Of a stretch of DNA of 64,000 bases, positions 1 to 10,893 are shown one piece after another (positions within the stretch are counted from its first letter, which is position 1; each line of letters begins with the position of its first letter). The stretch comes from Lentibacillus jeotgali. GTDB taxonomy: Bacteria > Bacillota > Bacilli > Bacillales > Amphibacillaceae. Made by a program: the position numbers and the translations under genes. Location: contig NZ_AGAV01000005.1 in the NCBI RefSeq assembly GCF_000224785.1, positions 124,001-188,000 on the forward strand. Reading direction: 5' to 3'. The notes under the pieces are model-generated. The model did no database searches. It was not told the origin of the DNA and saw only the letters and a program-made list of their open reading frames with translations.

Positions 1-97
1 TTGGTTTTATAATATTTTCAAATTCATTCCAAAAATTTTCGCCAAAAAAATGATCCATATTTTTCCGCCAGTCAGACATTTGTTTGAAAGGATCCAT
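1..97 (-). CDS. Hsp20/alpha-crystallin-like protein, N-terminus only (partial)
   Basis: A minus-strand reading frame starts with ATG at 97 and stays open to the window edge, giving 32 residues that begin MDPFKQMSDWRKNMDHFF. A GGGGTG ribosome binding site lies about 7 nt upstream of the start. The aromatic, charged start resembles the N-terminal arm of small heat-shock (Hsp20) proteins of Bacillaceae, which act as ATP-independent holdases, but the alpha-crystallin domain itself lies outside the window. The gene is divergent from yebE. Existence of the gene is well supported by start and RBS; the family call is tentative. Confidence 0.5.
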   Translation of the reverse strand, partial: MDPFKQMSDWRKNMDHFFGENFWNEFENIIKP

Positions 98-215
98 GAT
101 AACACCCCATTTCAATAAAATGTTACGATAATTTATGCATCGGCGCGATAATAGGTGAATATCATGATTCAGGAAAAATCAATTGTCCCGGCTTTAACCG
201 GTAGGAGGTAAAAAG

Positions 216-845
216 TTGCTCAGTAATGCGTTTGTTATGGTAGCCATTATATTAGTCATCAATATTGTTTATGTGTCGCTTTCGACCATGCGGATGATTT
301 TGACGTTAAAAGGGCGGCGCTACATGGCTGCGTTTGTGAGTATGTTCGAAATCGTGGTTTACGTTCTCGGGCTGGGGCTTGTGTTGGATAACTTGAACGA
401 AATTCAAAATATCCTTGCCTATGCTATCGGTTTTGGTATTGGTGTTATTGTCGGGACTAAAATTGAAGAAAAGCTGGCGCTGGGCTACATTACTGTCAAT
501 GTTATTTCATCTGATCCCTATATCGAATTCACACGTCAGCTTCGCGAAAAAGGATATGGCGTGACAAGCTGGTTTGCTTATGGAATGGAGGGTGACCGGC
601 TCGCCATGCAAATTCTGACACCCAGAAAATATGAACTGAAGCTTTACGAAACAATCAAAACGATTGACCCGAAAGCGTTTATTATTTCCTATGAACCGAA
701 ACAGATCAACGGCGGCTTCTGGGTGAAACAAGTACGAAAGGGTCGATTGTTCAATAATAATAGCGGGGCCACGGCTCCCCCAGCAGCCCAGCGGTCGGTT
801 GCAAAGCCGGGGAATAACCGCAGTCAGCACCATTTTAACAAATAA
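216..845 (+). CDS. yebE: UPF0316/DUF2179 membrane protein YebE
   Basis: This 209-residue protein has three hydrophobic segments in the first ~85 residues followed by a soluble C-terminal domain of the DUF2179 type (around residues 100-170, with the FAYGMEGDR segment). It matches the YebE/UPF0316 family, whose function is not established. The start is TTG at 216, with GGAGG at 204-208 at proper spacing. In B. subtilis yebE lies just upstream of the purine operon, and the same holds here. The last ~35 residues are basic, Asn/Pro/Ala-rich and probably disordered. No terminator is evident between it and the pur control region. Confidence 0.85.
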   Translation: MLSNAFVMVAIILVINIVYVSLSTMRMILTLKGRRYMAAFVSMFEIVVYVLGLGLVLDNLNEIQNILAYAIGFGIGVIVGTKIEEKLALGYITVNVISSDPYIEFTRQLREKGYGVTSWFAYGMEGDRLAMQILTPRKYELKLYETIKTIDPKAFIISYEPKQINGGFWVKQVRKGRLFNNNSGATAPPAAQRSVAKPGNNRSQHHFNK

Positions 846-864
846 GGTGAGTGTTTGTTCTGCA

Positions 865-908
865 AAAACCGAACATTAAAATTTAATTATATATAATCGT
901 TCGATTTT
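865..908 (+). promoter_or_regulatory. Two inverted PurBoxes (PurR operator) upstream of the pur operon
   Basis: AAAACCGAACATT at 865-877 fits the B. subtilis PurBox consensus AWWWCCGAACWWT exactly. A second, imperfect box in inverted orientation, ATCGTTCGATTTT, lies at 896-908, 18 nt further on. Paired, inverted PurBoxes at this distance are the known binding arrangement of the PurR repressor, whose DNA binding is relieved by PRPP. The pair lies immediately upstream of the -35 element, as in B. subtilis pur. Confidence 0.85.
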
Positions 909-910
909 TG

Positions 911-940
911 TTGACATCATTAATCCGCCTCTGCTATGAT
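911..940 (+). promoter_or_regulatory. Sigma-A promoter of the purine operon
   Basis: A perfect -35 TTGACA (911-916) and a -10 TATGAT (935-940) are separated by 18 bp. Transcription would start near 947, just before the purine riboswitch aptamer and about 750 nt before purE. Confidence 0.85.
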
Positions 941-963
941 GAGACCATAAAATTCATACGCTG

Positions 964-1030
964 CCTCATATATTTTCGGGAATATGGCCTGAAAGTTTCT
1001 ACCCGGCACCGTAAATGCTGGACTATGAGG
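964..1030 (+). promoter_or_regulatory. Purine riboswitch aptamer, guanine/hypoxanthine class
   Basis: P1 is formed by CCTCATA (964-970) with TATGAGG (1024-1030). P2 is TTTCGGG/CCTGAAA around loop AATATGG. The conserved core GTTTCTACC is followed by P3 CCGGCA/TGCTGG around CCGTAAA. The ligand-selecting base in GGACTATG is C, as in xpt-type guanine riboswitches, rather than the U of adenine riboswitches. With the downstream terminator it should stop pur transcription when guanine or hypoxanthine is plentiful, in addition to PurR control. Confidence 0.93.
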
Positions 1031-1118
1031 GAGGATGGGACCACTGTGGCTACGCGGCTGTTTGACCTGTGCATGCAGCGTCAGGATTTCAGCAGCCATA
1101 CGTTTATTTAGTTGTGCT

Positions 1119-1172
1119 AAGTCTATTCATCTTCTCTCATAGAAATGAGGGAGACGGATAGACTTATTTTAA
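1119..1172 (+). terminator. Riboswitch-controlled terminator of the pur leader
   Basis: A ~21-bp stem with one mismatch and one bulge is formed by AAGTCTAT...CTCTCAT (1119-1140) and ATGAGG...TAGACTT (1145-1165), followed by ATTTTAATTTAAT. It lies about 90 nt after the aptamer, the place for a transcription-attenuation expression platform. The ORF-like reading frame across aptamer and terminator (908-1111) has no ribosome binding site and is not a gene. Confidence 0.75.
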
Positions 1173-1222
1173 TTTAATCTGTATCTACTTTTATTTCTGT
1201 TTAATCCTTACAGTTGGTGTAT

Positions 1223-1620
1223 ACTGCGACATAAGTGCTATGTTGATTTCGGCATAGTGTTACTTTCTGCCTCGCAGCCCGTATACACTTCGCCTTCCGG
1301 GGGCGGCTGGTAAGCCTCCTCGTGCTGGCGCACTGCGGGGTCTCACCGATGCCTTAGCTCCCCCAGGAGTCTTCGTGTATACGGGCTGCTAGTGAGGAAT
1401 TATACGCTTTAGTGTTTATTCAAAGCCAATAAATAAATGTACCGAGATTATAAACGCACAACACCAGTGGGGGAAAAACACGAAGACTCCTGCGGGAAAG
1501 CGAAGACGATGAGACCCCGCAGTGAGCGGTTTTCTCACGAGGAGGCTCATCGCGAGCCCGCGGAAAGCGAAGTGTTTTTCCGGAACGGCAGTCAACCAAC
1601 ATTTTAAACAATGTCGCAGT
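1223..1620. repeat. Inverted-end element copy 1: large imperfect palindrome in the pur leader
   Basis: ACTGCGACAT (1223-1232) and ATGTCGCAGT (1611-1620) are perfect 10-bp inverted ends. The interior holds two opposed copies of a GC-rich core of about 110 bp: the segment near 1285-1375 (containing GAGCCTCCTCGTG-like and ACTGCGGGGTCTCA motifs) reappears as its reverse complement near 1465-1590. The whole can fold on itself. It lies between the pur riboswitch terminator and purE, so it is part of the untranslated leader when the operon is read. The rest of 1172-1698 shows no gene. The 63-residue minus-strand frame here is a product of the repeat. Confidence 0.8.
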
Positions 1621-1698
1621 TTATGGATTTTGTTCTAAAAACAAGATAGGATTAGAAAATAGCTGCTATTAATTATAAATCGCGAAAAGAGGGATAGG

Positions 1699-2190
1699 AT
1701 GGCACGCGTTGGGGTCATTATGGGCAGTATCTCGGATTGGGAAACGATGAAACATACATGCAGCACATTGGATGAATTACACATCCCTTACGAAAAAGAA
1801 GTGATCTCGGCACACCGGACACCTGACGATATGTTCACATATGCAAAACAGGCAAGAGAGAAGGGGTTGAACGTCATTATCGCGGGGGCCGGCGGAGCGG
1901 CGCATTTGCCGGGGATGGTTGCAGCACAAACGATACTGCCGGTCATCGGGGTGCCGGTTCAGTCAAAAGCACTGAACGGACTCGATTCTTTGCTTTCAAT
2001 CGTGCAAATGCCCGGCGGTGTACCAACTGCAACGGTGGCAATTGGAAGATCAGGTGCAAAAAATGCCGGTCTTCTGGCTGCCCAGATGATTGGTGCATTC
2101 GACAATGATGTTGCTGATAGATTGAAAGATTATCGCGAAAGCATGAAACAATCAGTGAATGAAATGAGGGATGAGCTTGCAGACCAATAA
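1699..2190 (+). CDS. purE: N5-carboxyaminoimidazole ribonucleotide mutase PurE
   Basis: This 163-residue cytosolic protein is the class I PurE that converts N5-CAIR to CAIR, step 6b of purine synthesis, working with PurK. The family signatures are visible: MGSISDW near residue 9, SAHRTPD near 39-45 and [12 protein letters not shown] near 67-78. Length is usual for the family. The start follows a GAGGGATAGG ribosome site by a few nucleotides. It is the first gene of a twelve-gene operon. It is followed by purK, whose most likely start lies 13 nt beyond this stop. Confidence 0.97.
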   Translation: MARVGVIMGSISDWETMKHTCSTLDELHIPYEKEVISAHRTPDDMFTYAKQAREKGLNVIIAGAGGAAHLPGMVAAQTILPVIGVPVQSKALNGLDSLLSIVQMPGGVPTATVAIGRSGAKNAGLLAAQMIGAFDNDVADRLKDYRESMKQSVNEMRDELADQ

Positions 2191-2203
2191 GGTGACACTG
2201 CCC

Positions 2204-3307
2204 ATGAAAACAATTGGAATTATCGGTGGTGGCCAGCTTGGACGGATGATGGCCATCGCGGCAAAATATATGGGCTATCAGGTGGCGGTTCTCGACCCGA
2301 CATCAAACTGCCCGACCGCACAGGTTGCCGACCAGCAAATTACATCAGCTTATGATGATATGGACGGCATACAGAAACTGACTGATATCAGTGATGTCGT
2401 TACATATGAATTTGAAAATGTTGATCTTGAGGCGGCTGCTTATATTGAACGAACAGGCAAACTACCCCAGGGTACATATGCACTGGACATAGCCCAGAAC
2501 CGTGAAAAAGAAAAATTGATTATGAGTAACGCGGGTTTGCCGATCCCCGCCAATCAGATTGTCAAAGACAGTGAAATGTGTGTAAGCGCTCTTGAAAACA
2601 TGACGCTTCCGGCTGTCATAAAGACAGTCAGCGGGGGATACGATGGCAAAGGTCAGCTAAAGATAAACACGAAGGATGACATTGAAGCGGCATGTGAATT
2701 TTCCGATCAGCATGATGTATGCATTATCGAACAATGGGTGCCTTTTGATAAAGAAATATCCGTTATATTTACACGCGGGCAATCAGGTGAGATTACGTTT
2801 TTCCCGGTTTCCGAAAACGAGCACAAGGATCATATTTTATATAAAACAACTGTACCGGCCTCCATCAGCTCTGTGGTACAGCAAAAAGCACTTGATGCAG
2901 CAGGGAAACTTGCGGAAAAAATGAACATCATCGGAACGTTTGCGATCGAAATGTTCGTCAAAGGTGACAATATTTACCTGAATGAGATGGCGCCAAGGCC
3001 GCACAACTCGGGTCATTATACGATTGAGGCATGCACAATATCACAATTTGCGCAGCACATCCGGGCTATTTGCGGCTTGCCGCTGATGCCAATTGAACTG
3101 CTGCGGCCTGCTGTAATGGTCAATATTCTTGGTGATGATGTGGAAACGGCCTTGAATGTGCTTCCGGATATGCGGCGTGGTTTCCTGCATTTGTATGGCA
3201 AAGAAGCCATTAAACCGAAACGGAAAATGGGGCATATGATCTTTATCGCGGATACATTGGATGAGACAAAACAACAGCTGGCAGTATATGAGGAGGCAAA
3301 GCAATGA
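2204..3307 (+). CDS. purK: N5-carboxyaminoimidazole ribonucleotide synthase PurK
   Basis: An ATP-grasp enzyme of 367 residues that makes N5-CAIR from AIR, bicarbonate and ATP. The N-terminal [12 protein letters not shown] motif binds nucleotide; the ATP-grasp core holds [12 protein letters not shown] (near 140) and the metal-binding [13 protein letters not shown] (near 255). An upstream in-frame ATG at 2171 would overlap purE, but its only Shine-Dalgarno-like sequence is 2 nt away; ATG 2204 has AAGGTGA at 8 nt and gives the family-typical start [10 protein letters not shown]. It overlaps purB by 4 nt, implying translational coupling. Confidence 0.95.
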   Translation: MKTIGIIGGGQLGRMMAIAAKYMGYQVAVLDPTSNCPTAQVADQQITSAYDDMDGIQKLTDISDVVTYEFENVDLEAAAYIERTGKLPQGTYALDIAQNREKEKLIMSNAGLPIPANQIVKDSEMCVSALENMTLPAVIKTVSGGYDGKGQLKINTKDDIEAACEFSDQHDVCIIEQWVPFDKEISVIFTRGQSGEITFFPVSENEHKDHILYKTTVPASISSVVQQKALDAAGKLAEKMNIIGTFAIEMFVKGDNIYLNEMAPRPHNSGHYTIEACTISQFAQHIRAICGLPLMPIELLRPAVMVNILGDDVETALNVLPDMRRGFLHLYGKEAIKPKRKMGHMIFIADTLDETKQQLAVYEEAKQ

Positions 3308-4605
3308 TTGAACGCTATACCCGGGAAGAGATGGGCGCAATCTGGAGCGAGGAAAACAAGTACAATGCATGGCTGGAGGTGGAGGTTCTCGCATGTGAAG
3401 CATGGCGTGAATTGGGAATTATTCCAGCTGAAGATGTGGAAAAAATTCGCCGCAATGCTTCTTTTGACGTTGAGCGGATTCAGGAAATCGAACAGGAAAC
3501 ACGACATGATGTGGTCGCCTTTACCCGTGCAGTTTCCGAAACGCTGGGTGATGAGCGCAAATGGGTGCATTACGGCCTCACATCGACAGACGTCGTTGAC
3601 ACCGCCCAATCCTATTTGTTGAAACAGGCGAATGAGATTATCCGTAAAGACTTGCACAATTTTATCGATGTCCTAAAAAATAAAGCAATTGAACATAAAC
3701 ATACCGTCATGATGGGGCGCACCCATGGCGTTCATGCCGAGCCAACAACGTTTGGATTGAAAATGGCGCTCTGGTATGAAGAAATGAAACGCCAACTGGA
3801 ACGCTTTGAGCTCGCAACAAACAATATTGAATTCGGTAAACTGTCAGGCGCAGTCGGCACTTATGCGAACATTGATCCATTTGTTGAACAGTATGTGTGT
3901 GAACAGCTTGGTCTGACACCGGCACCGGTATCGACCCAGACATTGCAGCGCGATCGTCATGCTGCGTATATCTCCAGCCTGTCACTGATTGCAACGTCGA
4001 TTGAAAAGTTTGCCACGGAAATCCGCGGTCTGCAGAAAACGGAGACGCGTGAGGTAGAGGAGTTTTTTGCAAAAGGACAAAAGGGTTCATCAGCCATGCC
4101 GCACAAACGTAACCCGATCGGATCGGAAAACATGACCGGCATTGCCCGTGTTCTTAGAGGGCATATGGTAACAGCGTACGAAAACGTCTCGCTTTGGCAT
4201 GAACGGGATATATCCCATTCATCGGCAGAACGGATTATTTTGCCTGATTCAACGATAGCATTGAACTACATGCTGAACCGTTTTTCAGGTATCGTAAGCA
4301 AACTGACTGTATTCCCGGAAAACATGAAACAGAACATTGATAAAACGCATGGCGTCATTTTTTCCCAGCGTGTCCTGCTCGCACTTGTTGATAAGGGCAT
4401 GAGCCGGGAAGAGGCCTATGATCTGGTGCAGCCAAAAGCCATGCAGGCATGGGAGACGGGAACACATTTCAAAGTACTGGTTGAGGACGATGAACAGGTT
4501 ACTACAAAGCTGACACAGGATGAGATTGACGATTGTTTTGATTATACATACCACCTTAAAAATGTGGATGCCATATTCGATCGAATTGGACTTGAGGTGG
4601 AATGA
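3304..4605 (+). CDS. purB: Adenylosuccinate lyase PurB
   Basis: A 433-residue fumarase/aspartase superfamily enzyme that cleaves SAICAR to AICAR and adenylosuccinate to AMP, releasing fumarate. The superfamily signature [11 protein letters not shown] is present near residue 262, and the [11 protein letters not shown] segment (near 141) carries an active-site His. Length matches the B. subtilis enzyme. It starts within the purK stop codon (ATGA overlap) and ends within the purC start, so it is tightly coupled in the operon. Confidence 0.97.
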   Translation: MIERYTREEMGAIWSEENKYNAWLEVEVLACEAWRELGIIPAEDVEKIRRNASFDVERIQEIEQETRHDVVAFTRAVSETLGDERKWVHYGLTSTDVVDTAQSYLLKQANEIIRKDLHNFIDVLKNKAIEHKHTVMMGRTHGVHAEPTTFGLKMALWYEEMKRQLERFELATNNIEFGKLSGAVGTYANIDPFVEQYVCEQLGLTPAPVSTQTLQRDRHAAYISSLSLIATSIEKFATEIRGLQKTETREVEEFFAKGQKGSSAMPHKRNPIGSENMTGIARVLRGHMVTAYENVSLWHERDISHSSAERIILPDSTIALNYMLNRFSGIVSKLTVFPENMKQNIDKTHGVIFSQRVLLALVDKGMSREEAYDLVQPKAMQAWETGTHFKVLVEDDEQVTTKLTQDEIDDCFDYTYHLKNVDAIFDRIGLEVE

Positions 4606-5318
4606 TGAAAACAGATTTGTTATATGAGGGAAAAGCAAAGCTGGTTTATCAGGTTAGGGATAAAACGGGACACCTCGTGCTGGATTACAAAAATGATGCC
4701 ACGGCATTTAATGGCGGGAAAAAGGAAGTTTTTACCGGAAAAGGGCGTCTGAACAATGAAATATCCGCTTATATTTTTAACGTTCTAAATGAACAAGGCA
4801 TTCAGACACACTTTGTTGAAAAGCTTTCGGAAACTGAGCAGCTTGTTCATCAGACGGAGATTATCCCGTTGGAGGTTGTCGTCCGGAACGTGGCTGCGGG
4901 CAGTATTACACGACGGCTCGATATTAAAGCCGATACGCCGTTCAATCCGCCGCTTATCGAGTTGTTTTATAAAGATGATGATCTGGGAGATCCGTTGATC
5001 AACGATGAGCATGCTTTATTTCTGAGTGATATCAACAAATCCGAACTGCAGGAGATCAAAACGAAAGCATTGGAAATCAATCAGCAGCTTACTAGGATTT
5101 TCAAGGCGGTCAACCTTCAATTAGTTGACTTCAAGCTGGAATTCGGGCGGCTGGCAAGCGGGTGTATTGTATTGTCCGATGAAATTTCGCCTGACACGTG
5201 CAGGCTTTGGGATATAACAACACATGAAAATCTGGATAAAGATGTTTTCCGACAGGGAACCGGTGATTTGCTAGAAGTCTATCAAAAACTATTGAGTCGA
5301 CTGGAGGCCAGATCATGA
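4602..5318 (+). CDS. purC: SAICAR synthetase PurC
   Basis: A 238-residue enzyme joining CAIR and aspartate with ATP to give SAICAR. Typical motifs are [11 protein letters not shown] at the N-terminus, [13 protein letters not shown] near 90 and LVDFKLEFG near 175. Two adjacent ATGs (4602, 4605) are possible starts; GAGGTGG lies just upstream, and the first overlaps the purB stop. The 3' end overlaps the purS start by 4 nt. Confidence 0.97.
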   Translation: MMKTDLLYEGKAKLVYQVRDKTGHLVLDYKNDATAFNGGKKEVFTGKGRLNNEISAYIFNVLNEQGIQTHFVEKLSETEQLVHQTEIIPLEVVVRNVAAGSITRRLDIKADTPFNPPLIELFYKDDDLGDPLINDEHALFLSDINKSELQEIKTKALEINQQLTRIFKAVNLQLVDFKLEFGRLASGCIVLSDEISPDTCRLWDITTHENLDKDVFRQGTGDLLEVYQKLLSRLEARS

Positions 5319-5566
5319 AAAAAGTGACCATTCGTATTATGCCGAAGCAGGGTGTTCTCGATCCGCAGGGAAAAGCCATTCAAACATCGCTCAGTGCGCT
5401 AGGATTTTCTGAAGTGGAAGGTGTACAGACTGGGAAGCTGGTTGAACTTTTTCTGGAGGACTCTGAGGATATTAATAAACGAGTCGGCGAAATGTGTGAC
5501 AAACTATTGGCCAACCCGGTTATGGAAGACTATCACTTTGAAGTGGAGGGGGCTGTGCGTCCATGA
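5315..5566 (+). CDS. purS: Formylglycinamidine ribonucleotide synthase subunit PurS
   Basis: An 83-residue protein that matches PurS, the small subunit bridging PurL and PurQ in the three-part FGAM synthase of Gram-positive bacteria. It has the family layout: [13 protein letters not shown] near residue 9 and [17 protein letters not shown] near 55. Overlaps of 4 nt with purC and purQ and the adjacent purQ-purL genes support a stoichiometric complex. Confidence 0.96.
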   Translation: MKKVTIRIMPKQGVLDPQGKAIQTSLSALGFSEVEGVQTGKLVELFLEDSEDINKRVGEMCDKLLANPVMEDYHFEVEGAVRP

Positions 5567-6246
5567 AGTTCGCTGTCATCGTGTTCCCCGGTTCGAACTG
5601 TGACCGTGATATGTACCATGCTGTCATAGATGTTCTCGGGATGGAGGCTGATTTAGTCTGGTATGAACATAGCAATCTCGAAAACTATGATGCAATCCTG
5701 TTGCCGGGTGGGTTTTCTTACGGTGATTACCTGCGTTCGGGAGCCATCGCGTCAGCATCAGATGTGATGCAGCAAATCAAAGCACATGCTGAGGCGGGCA
5801 AGCCGGTGCTGGGTGTCTGCAATGGATTTCAAATACTGTTAGAAGCAGGTCTCTTACCCGGCGCTATGTTGCCCAACAAGAATCTGTCATTCATGTGTCA
5901 CCACGAGGCGCTTGCTGTTGCCAATCATGAAACACGCTTCACGACAAGCTTTGAAAAAGGCGAGGTAATCCATTTGCCGATTGCCCATGGTGAAGGGAAT
6001 TATTTCGCTGATGATGAAACCCTGTCTGAGTTGAAAATGGAAAATCGGATTGTTTTCACATACGCGAACAACCCAAATGGCTCAGCTGCGGATATCGCCG
6101 GCATCATAAACGGTGAGGGAAATGTTCTTGGCATGATGCCGCACCCGGAACGCGCCGTGGAAAAATTACTCGGCAGTAATGATGGCATCAGGCTGTTTCA
6201 GTCACTGATCGAAAATTGGAGGGACGCATATGCCGCTAACGCATGA
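5563..6246 (+). CDS. purQ: FGAM synthase glutaminase subunit PurQ
   Basis: A 227-residue class I glutamine amidotransferase that supplies ammonia to PurL. The oxyanion loop and [12 protein letters not shown] are near 45-56; the nucleophile Cys is in [10 protein letters not shown] near 86; the His-Glu of the triad are in [10 protein letters not shown] near 195. Length is normal. It overlaps purS by 4 nt and purL by 17 nt. Confidence 0.97.
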   Translation: MKFAVIVFPGSNCDRDMYHAVIDVLGMEADLVWYEHSNLENYDAILLPGGFSYGDYLRSGAIASASDVMQQIKAHAEAGKPVLGVCNGFQILLEAGLLPGAMLPNKNLSFMCHHEALAVANHETRFTTSFEKGEVIHLPIAHGEGNYFADDETLSELKMENRIVFTYANNPNGSAADIAGIINGEGNVLGMMPHPERAVEKLLGSNDGIRLFQSLIENWRDAYAANA

Positions 6247-8449
6247 GATCAGTCCGGAAAGTGTTGAACGGGAAAAACTCTACCTTGAGATGGGACTGAG
6301 TGATGAGGAATATGCGAAGGTCAAGAATATTCTGCAGCGGCGTCCGAATTTTACCGAAACAGGAATCTTTTCGGTCATGTGGTCGGAGCATTGCAGCTAC
6401 AAAACATCGAAGCCGCTCCTGAGAAAGTTCCCGGCAGATGGCCCGCATGTTTTGCAGGGACCCGGAGAAGGTGCCGGTGTCGTGGATATTGGTGACGGGC
6501 AAGCGGTTGTTTTTAAAGTGGAAAGTCATAACCATCCATCGGCGGTGGAGCCATATCAAGGGGCAGCAACAGGTGTCGGCGGCATCATCCGCGATGTGTT
6601 TTCAATGGGAGCACGACCGGTTGCCTTAATGAACTCACTGAGGTTTGGCAATCTGACGACCGGCCGGACGAAATACCTGTTTCAGGAAGTTGTTCACGGC
6701 ATCGCTGGTTATGGAAACTGTGTCGGCGTCCCGACGGTTGGCGGAGAGGTTCAGTTTGATGATAGCTATGAGGAAAACCCCCTCGTTAACGCCATGTGTG
6801 TTGGGTTGATTAACCATGATGATATTCAAAAAGGTGTTGCTTCCGGTGTCGGTAACACGGTTATCTATGCAGGTGCGCCAACCGGCCGTGACGGTATCCA
6901 CGGGGCCACATTCGCCTCAGATGACTTAAGTGATGAATCTGACGAGGACCGGCCGTCTGTGCAGGTGGGTGATCCGTTTATGGAAAAACTGCTGATTGAA
7001 GCTTGCCTGGAGGTTATTCACTCTGATGCGCTCGTTGGGATGCAGGATATGGGGGCAGCCGGACTGACGTCATCAGCAAGTGAAATGGCGAGTAAGGCTG
7101 GTACAGGAATCGCCATGAACCTGGATTTTGTGCCGCAGCGCGAGCAGAATATGAATGCCTACGAATTGATGCTGTCTGAATCACAGGAGCGGATGCTGCT
7201 TGTTGTGAAACAGGGGCGTGAACAGGAAATCATTGATGTTTTTGAAAAATATGGTTTGCAGGCAGTGGCTGTCGGAGAAGTTACCGAGGAAAAATCATTC
7301 CTGCTCAAACAGCATGGTGAGATTGTTACCGATATTCCGGTTGATGCTTTGGCCGAAGAAGCACCGGTTTACCATATGCCGGCCAAAGAAGCAGCTTATG
7401 TTAAGGCTTTTCAGCGAATGGAAAATACAGTACCGTATGTCGGGGATCACACTGCAATGCTGAAGCAGCTTCTGCAGCAGCCGACGATTGCCAGCAAGGA
7501 AAGTGTCTACGATCAATATGATTCAATGGTGCAGACGAATACAGTTGTAACCCCGGGCTCAGATTCGGCCGTTATACGGATAAAGGGGACGGATAAAGCA
7601 TTGGCGATCACAACCGACTGTAATTCACGCTACATTTATCTAAATCCGGAAACCGGCGGCAAGATTGCTGTAGCTGAGGCAGCACGGAACATTGTCGCTT
7701 CGGGTGCACGGCCGCTTGGTCTGACGGATGGACTGAACTTTGGAAATCCGACCAATCCGGAAGTTTTCTGGCAGATGGAACAAAGTGTGGAAGGCATGAG
7801 TGAAGCTGCCCGTCATTTAGAAACGCCGGTCGTCAGCGGAAATGTATCACTTTACAACCAATCAAACGGCAGATCAATTTTTCCGACCCCGGTCGTTGGC
7901 ATGGTCGGTTTGATTGAATCGCTTGATCATTTAACACCGAGCTTTTTTCAGGAGCCGGGAGACCTGATCTATGTAATTGGGGAAGCAAAGGCTGAATTCG
8001 GCGGCAGTGAGCTGCAAAATGTCGTTGAAAGTACATATGAGGGAAAAGCGCCGGCCATTGATTTGCAGGTGGAGGCTGATCGTCAAGAGCAGCTGCTCAC
8101 GGCAATCCGGGAAGGGCTTGTCCGGTCAGCACATGACCTGGCTGAAGGCGGCCTTGGTGTTACACTTGCCGAAAGTGTTTTTAACGGAAAAGGGCTTGGT
8201 TTGGAAGCCGTAGTTTCCGGTGATCCGACGGTTGCGTTATTCAGCGAATCACAGTCGCGTTTTCTCGTTTCGGTAAAACCGGACCAACAACGGCAATTTG
8301 AAGCGGCAGTTGCTAATGCCAGTCAGATTGGGAGCGTTACCGATAGTGGTAAGTTCGTTGTAAGAGCCAATGATGGAACTTTAATCGACGAAGATGTCCA
8401 AATATTGCATGATTTATGGAAAGGAGCCATTCCATGCTTGCTGAAATGA
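6230..8449 (+). CDS. purL: FGAM synthase large subunit PurL
   Basis: A 739-residue AIRS/PurM-fold enzyme that converts FGAR to FGAM using ATP and ammonia from PurQ. Length is that of the small-type PurL without its own glutaminase domain, as expected when purS and purQ are separate genes. Motifs: WSEHCSYK near 49, [14 protein letters not shown] near 88-101 and the second-half [12 protein letters not shown] near 465. The start ATG 6230 is preceded by GGAGG within purQ. The 3' end overlaps purF by 16 nt at the start chosen here. Confidence 0.97.
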   Translation: MPLTHEISPESVEREKLYLEMGLSDEEYAKVKNILQRRPNFTETGIFSVMWSEHCSYKTSKPLLRKFPADGPHVLQGPGEGAGVVDIGDGQAVVFKVESHNHPSAVEPYQGAATGVGGIIRDVFSMGARPVALMNSLRFGNLTTGRTKYLFQEVVHGIAGYGNCVGVPTVGGEVQFDDSYEENPLVNAMCVGLINHDDIQKGVASGVGNTVIYAGAPTGRDGIHGATFASDDLSDESDEDRPSVQVGDPFMEKLLIEACLEVIHSDALVGMQDMGAAGLTSSASEMASKAGTGIAMNLDFVPQREQNMNAYELMLSESQERMLLVVKQGREQEIIDVFEKYGLQAVAVGEVTEEKSFLLKQHGEIVTDIPVDALAEEAPVYHMPAKEAAYVKAFQRMENTVPYVGDHTAMLKQLLQQPTIASKESVYDQYDSMVQTNTVVTPGSDSAVIRIKGTDKALAITTDCNSRYIYLNPETGGKIAVAEAARNIVASGARPLGLTDGLNFGNPTNPEVFWQMEQSVEGMSEAARHLETPVVSGNVSLYNQSNGRSIFPTPVVGMVGLIESLDHLTPSFFQEPGDLIYVIGEAKAEFGGSELQNVVESTYEGKAPAIDLQVEADRQEQLLTAIREGLVRSAHDLAEGGLGVTLAESVFNGKGLGLEAVVSGDPTVALFSESQSRFLVSVKPDQQRQFEAAVANASQIGSVTDSGKFVVRANDGTLIDEDVQILHDLWKGAIPCLLK

Positions 8450-9840
8450 AAGGCATTAATGAAGAATGCGGCGTATTCGGAATTTGGGGACATGAAAAAG
8501 CAGCGGAACTGACATATTACGGCCTTCATTCAATGCAGCACCGTGGTCAGGAAGGCGCAGGCGTCGTGGCCAGTGACGGGAAACAGCTGAAGGCTCACAA
8601 AGGGCTTGGTCTTGTCAACGATGTTTTTAAACAAGCCGATTTCAGTGAAATTTCAGGTGCTTCAGCTGTCGGACATGTCCGCTATTCCACTCAGGGCGGG
8701 AAAGTCTTTGAGAATGTCCAGCCATTGGTGTTTAAATCACAGACAGAGGGCATGGCTCTGGCGCATAACGGGAACATCATGAATGCTAAATACTTGCGTG
8801 GTGAGCTTGAAGGTCAGGGAAGTATTTTACAGACCTCTTCCGATACAGAAGTGCTGGCACACTTGATTAAACGTACAGGACTTGGAATTAATGAAACGTC
8901 CATAACTGAGGCGATCAATAAAATTACCGGAGCATATGCGTTTGTTATATTGACCGAGGATAAAATGTATGCAGCGCTTGACCCGAGCGGAATCAGGCCG
9001 CTATCGATCGGCAGGCTTGGCGATGCCTATGTGGTGGCGTCCGAAACGTGCGCTTTTGATCAGATTGGCGCAACGTTCGAACGTGAAGTTTTGCCGGGCG
9101 AACTGGTGACGATCAGTGACGAGGGAATTGCGTCAACCCGCTTTGCCATGAGAGGCCGGCGGAAAATGTGTGCGATGGAATACGTCTATTTGTCACGTCC
9201 GGACAGTGATGTCAATGAGGTGAATGTTCATGCATCACGCAAACGGATGGGGAAAGAACTGGCAAAAGAATCACCGGCTGAAGCAGATATGGTTATCGGT
9301 GTTCCGGATTCGAGTATTTCGGCAGCCATTGGTTACGCGGAAGCGAGCGGTCTCCCTTATGAAATGGGCATCATCAAAAATCGCTATGTTGGAAGAACGT
9401 TCATCCAGCCTTCCCAGGAACTGCGTGAACAGGGTGTGAAATTGAAACTTGCCCCGGTCCGTGGGATTGTCACTGGAAAGCGGATCGTCATGATTGATGA
9501 TTCCATTGTTCGCGGAACAACCAGCAAACGGATTGTTCGTATGCTGAAAAAAGCAGGTGCGGCGGAAGTCCATGTCCGGATCGCCTCACCATTGATTCAG
9601 CACCCATGCTACTACGGGATTGACATGTCAACGCACGACGAATTGATTGCTGCCAATCATTCGATTGATGAAATAAGCGAGATTATCGGAGCAAACAGTG
9701 TGGCGTATTTATCAGAAACAGGGCTTGAGACAGCCATCGTTAAAGATAAGACGATTCATCAGGGCATTTGCATGGCTTGTATGACCGGAAACTATCCAGT
9801 GAAGGAAAACTCAGATCAGGAAGCTGTCTATAGAGGCTGA
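8434..9840 (+). CDS. purF: Amidophosphoribosyltransferase PurF
   Basis: This is the first committed enzyme of purine synthesis: PRPP plus glutamine give phosphoribosylamine. The product has 468 residues with an 11-residue propeptide ([11 protein letters not shown]) before Cys12, the N-terminal nucleophile after processing, as in B. subtilis. The PRPP loop [13 protein letters not shown] is near 350. Cysteines in [17 protein letters not shown] and GICMACMTG match the four ligands of the [4Fe-4S] cluster of the Bacillus-type enzyme. An upstream in-frame ATG (8416) is possible, but AAGGAG at 8421-8426 sets ATG 8434 at the right distance. Confidence 0.96.
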   Translation: MLAEMKGINEECGVFGIWGHEKAAELTYYGLHSMQHRGQEGAGVVASDGKQLKAHKGLGLVNDVFKQADFSEISGASAVGHVRYSTQGGKVFENVQPLVFKSQTEGMALAHNGNIMNAKYLRGELEGQGSILQTSSDTEVLAHLIKRTGLGINETSITEAINKITGAYAFVILTEDKMYAALDPSGIRPLSIGRLGDAYVVASETCAFDQIGATFEREVLPGELVTISDEGIASTRFAMRGRRKMCAMEYVYLSRPDSDVNEVNVHASRKRMGKELAKESPAEADMVIGVPDSSISAAIGYAEASGLPYEMGIIKNRYVGRTFIQPSQELREQGVKLKLAPVRGIVTGKRIVMIDDSIVRGTTSKRIVRMLKKAGAAEVHVRIASPLIQHPCYYGIDMSTHDELIAANHSIDEISEIIGANSVAYLSETGLETAIVKDKTIHQGICMACMTGNYPVKENSDQEAVYRG

Positions 9841-9873
9841 GTTTACATGCAGGAAAAAGGGGTGGGGCAACCA

Positions 9874-10893
9874 ATGGAAAATATGTACAAATCAGCCGGA
9901 GTCGATGTTAAAAAAGGGTATGATGCGGTCGAGCGCATGAAAAAGCATATTGAAAGAACCGCACGCAAAGAAGTGCTTGGGCATATCGGCGGATTTGGCG
10001 GTTTGTTTGAACTGTCGTCATTAAGCTATCATGAGCCTGTTCTAGTATCAGGGACAGACGGTGTCGGCACAAAGCTGAAGCTGGCAATTGATCTGGAGAA
10101 ACACGATACAGTCGGCATTGATCTTGTTGCCATGTGTGTGAATGATATCGTTGCCCAAGGAGCACACCCGCTGTTTTTCCTCGATTATATTGCATGCGGC
10201 AAAAATGATCCGGCCGTAATTGAACAACTTGTGGCGGGCATCGCTGACGGCTGCAAGAACGCAGGAGCAGCGCTGATTGGCGGTGAAACAGCGGAAATGC
10301 CTGGTATGTATGGTGATACGGATTATGATTTAGCTGGTTTTACAGTCGGGATTGCGGAAAAATCCCGTTTAATAACGGGTGAAAACATTTCATCCGGCGA
10401 TGCAGTGATTGGCTTGGCCTCAAGCGGCATTCATTCCAACGGGTATTCACTGGTGCGCAAGTTGGTGCAGGATTTGGATTTGGAAAAAACGTATGACTGT
10501 CTGGATGGACGGCTTGGGGACGTCCTGTTAACCCCAACCAGAATTTATGCCAAATCGGCCGGCGCAGTCATGAATGACATAACAGTGAAAGGCATCTCCC
10601 ATATAACCGGCGGTGGTTTTTTCGAAAATTTGCCCCGGATGTTGCCAGCCGGTCTTGGTGTGGAACTTGATCCAACGAGCTGGGAGCGCCCTTCAATATT
10701 TCCCTTTTTGCAGCAGTTGGGGAATATTGCTAATGAGGAGATGTACGGCATTTTTAATATGGGGATCGGTATGGCAATGATCGTTGCACAAAAGGACGTG
10801 GAGGGTGCGTTGAAAATTCTCGGAGAACATGGTGAAACAGCAACAGTGATTGGCAAAGTTGTTTCAAAAGAAGGAGTGCATATGACGTTATGA
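9874..10893 (+). CDS. purM: AIR synthetase PurM
   Basis: Phosphoribosylformylglycinamidine cyclo-ligase, 339 residues, closing FGAM to AIR with ATP. Motifs include [15 protein letters not shown] near 55-69, [11 protein letters not shown] near 140 and [10 protein letters not shown]-like [11 protein letters not shown] near 180. A longer frame opens at 9847, but the AAGGGGTG at 9858-9865 and family starts (short tail before YKSAGVDV) favour ATG 9874. It overlaps purN by 4 nt. Confidence 0.95.
   Translation: MENMYKSAGVDVKKGYDAVERMKKHIERTARKEVLGHIGGFGGLFELSSLSYHEPVLVSGTDGVGTKLKLAIDLEKHDTVGIDLVAMCVNDIVAQGAHPLFFLDYIACGKNDPAVIEQLVAGIADGCKNAGAALIGGETAEMPGMYGDTDYDLAGFTVGIAEKSRLITGENISSGDAVIGLASSGIHSNGYSLVRKLVQDLDLEKTYDCLDGRLGDVLLTPTRIYAKSAGAVMNDITVKGISHITGGGFFENLPRMLPAGLGVELDPTSWERPSIFPFLQQLGNIANEEMYGIFNMGIGMAMIVAQKDVEGALKILGEHGETATVIGKVVSKEGVHMTL

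Noticed and set aside
908-1111. 67-residue plus-strand frame upstream of purE
   Set aside because: It runs through the purine riboswitch promoter and aptamer, has no ribosome site, and its sequence is explained by the RNA structure.
1420-1611. 63-residue minus-strand frame before purE
   Set aside because: Lies entirely in the inverted-repeat element and is a by-product of its GC-rich core.
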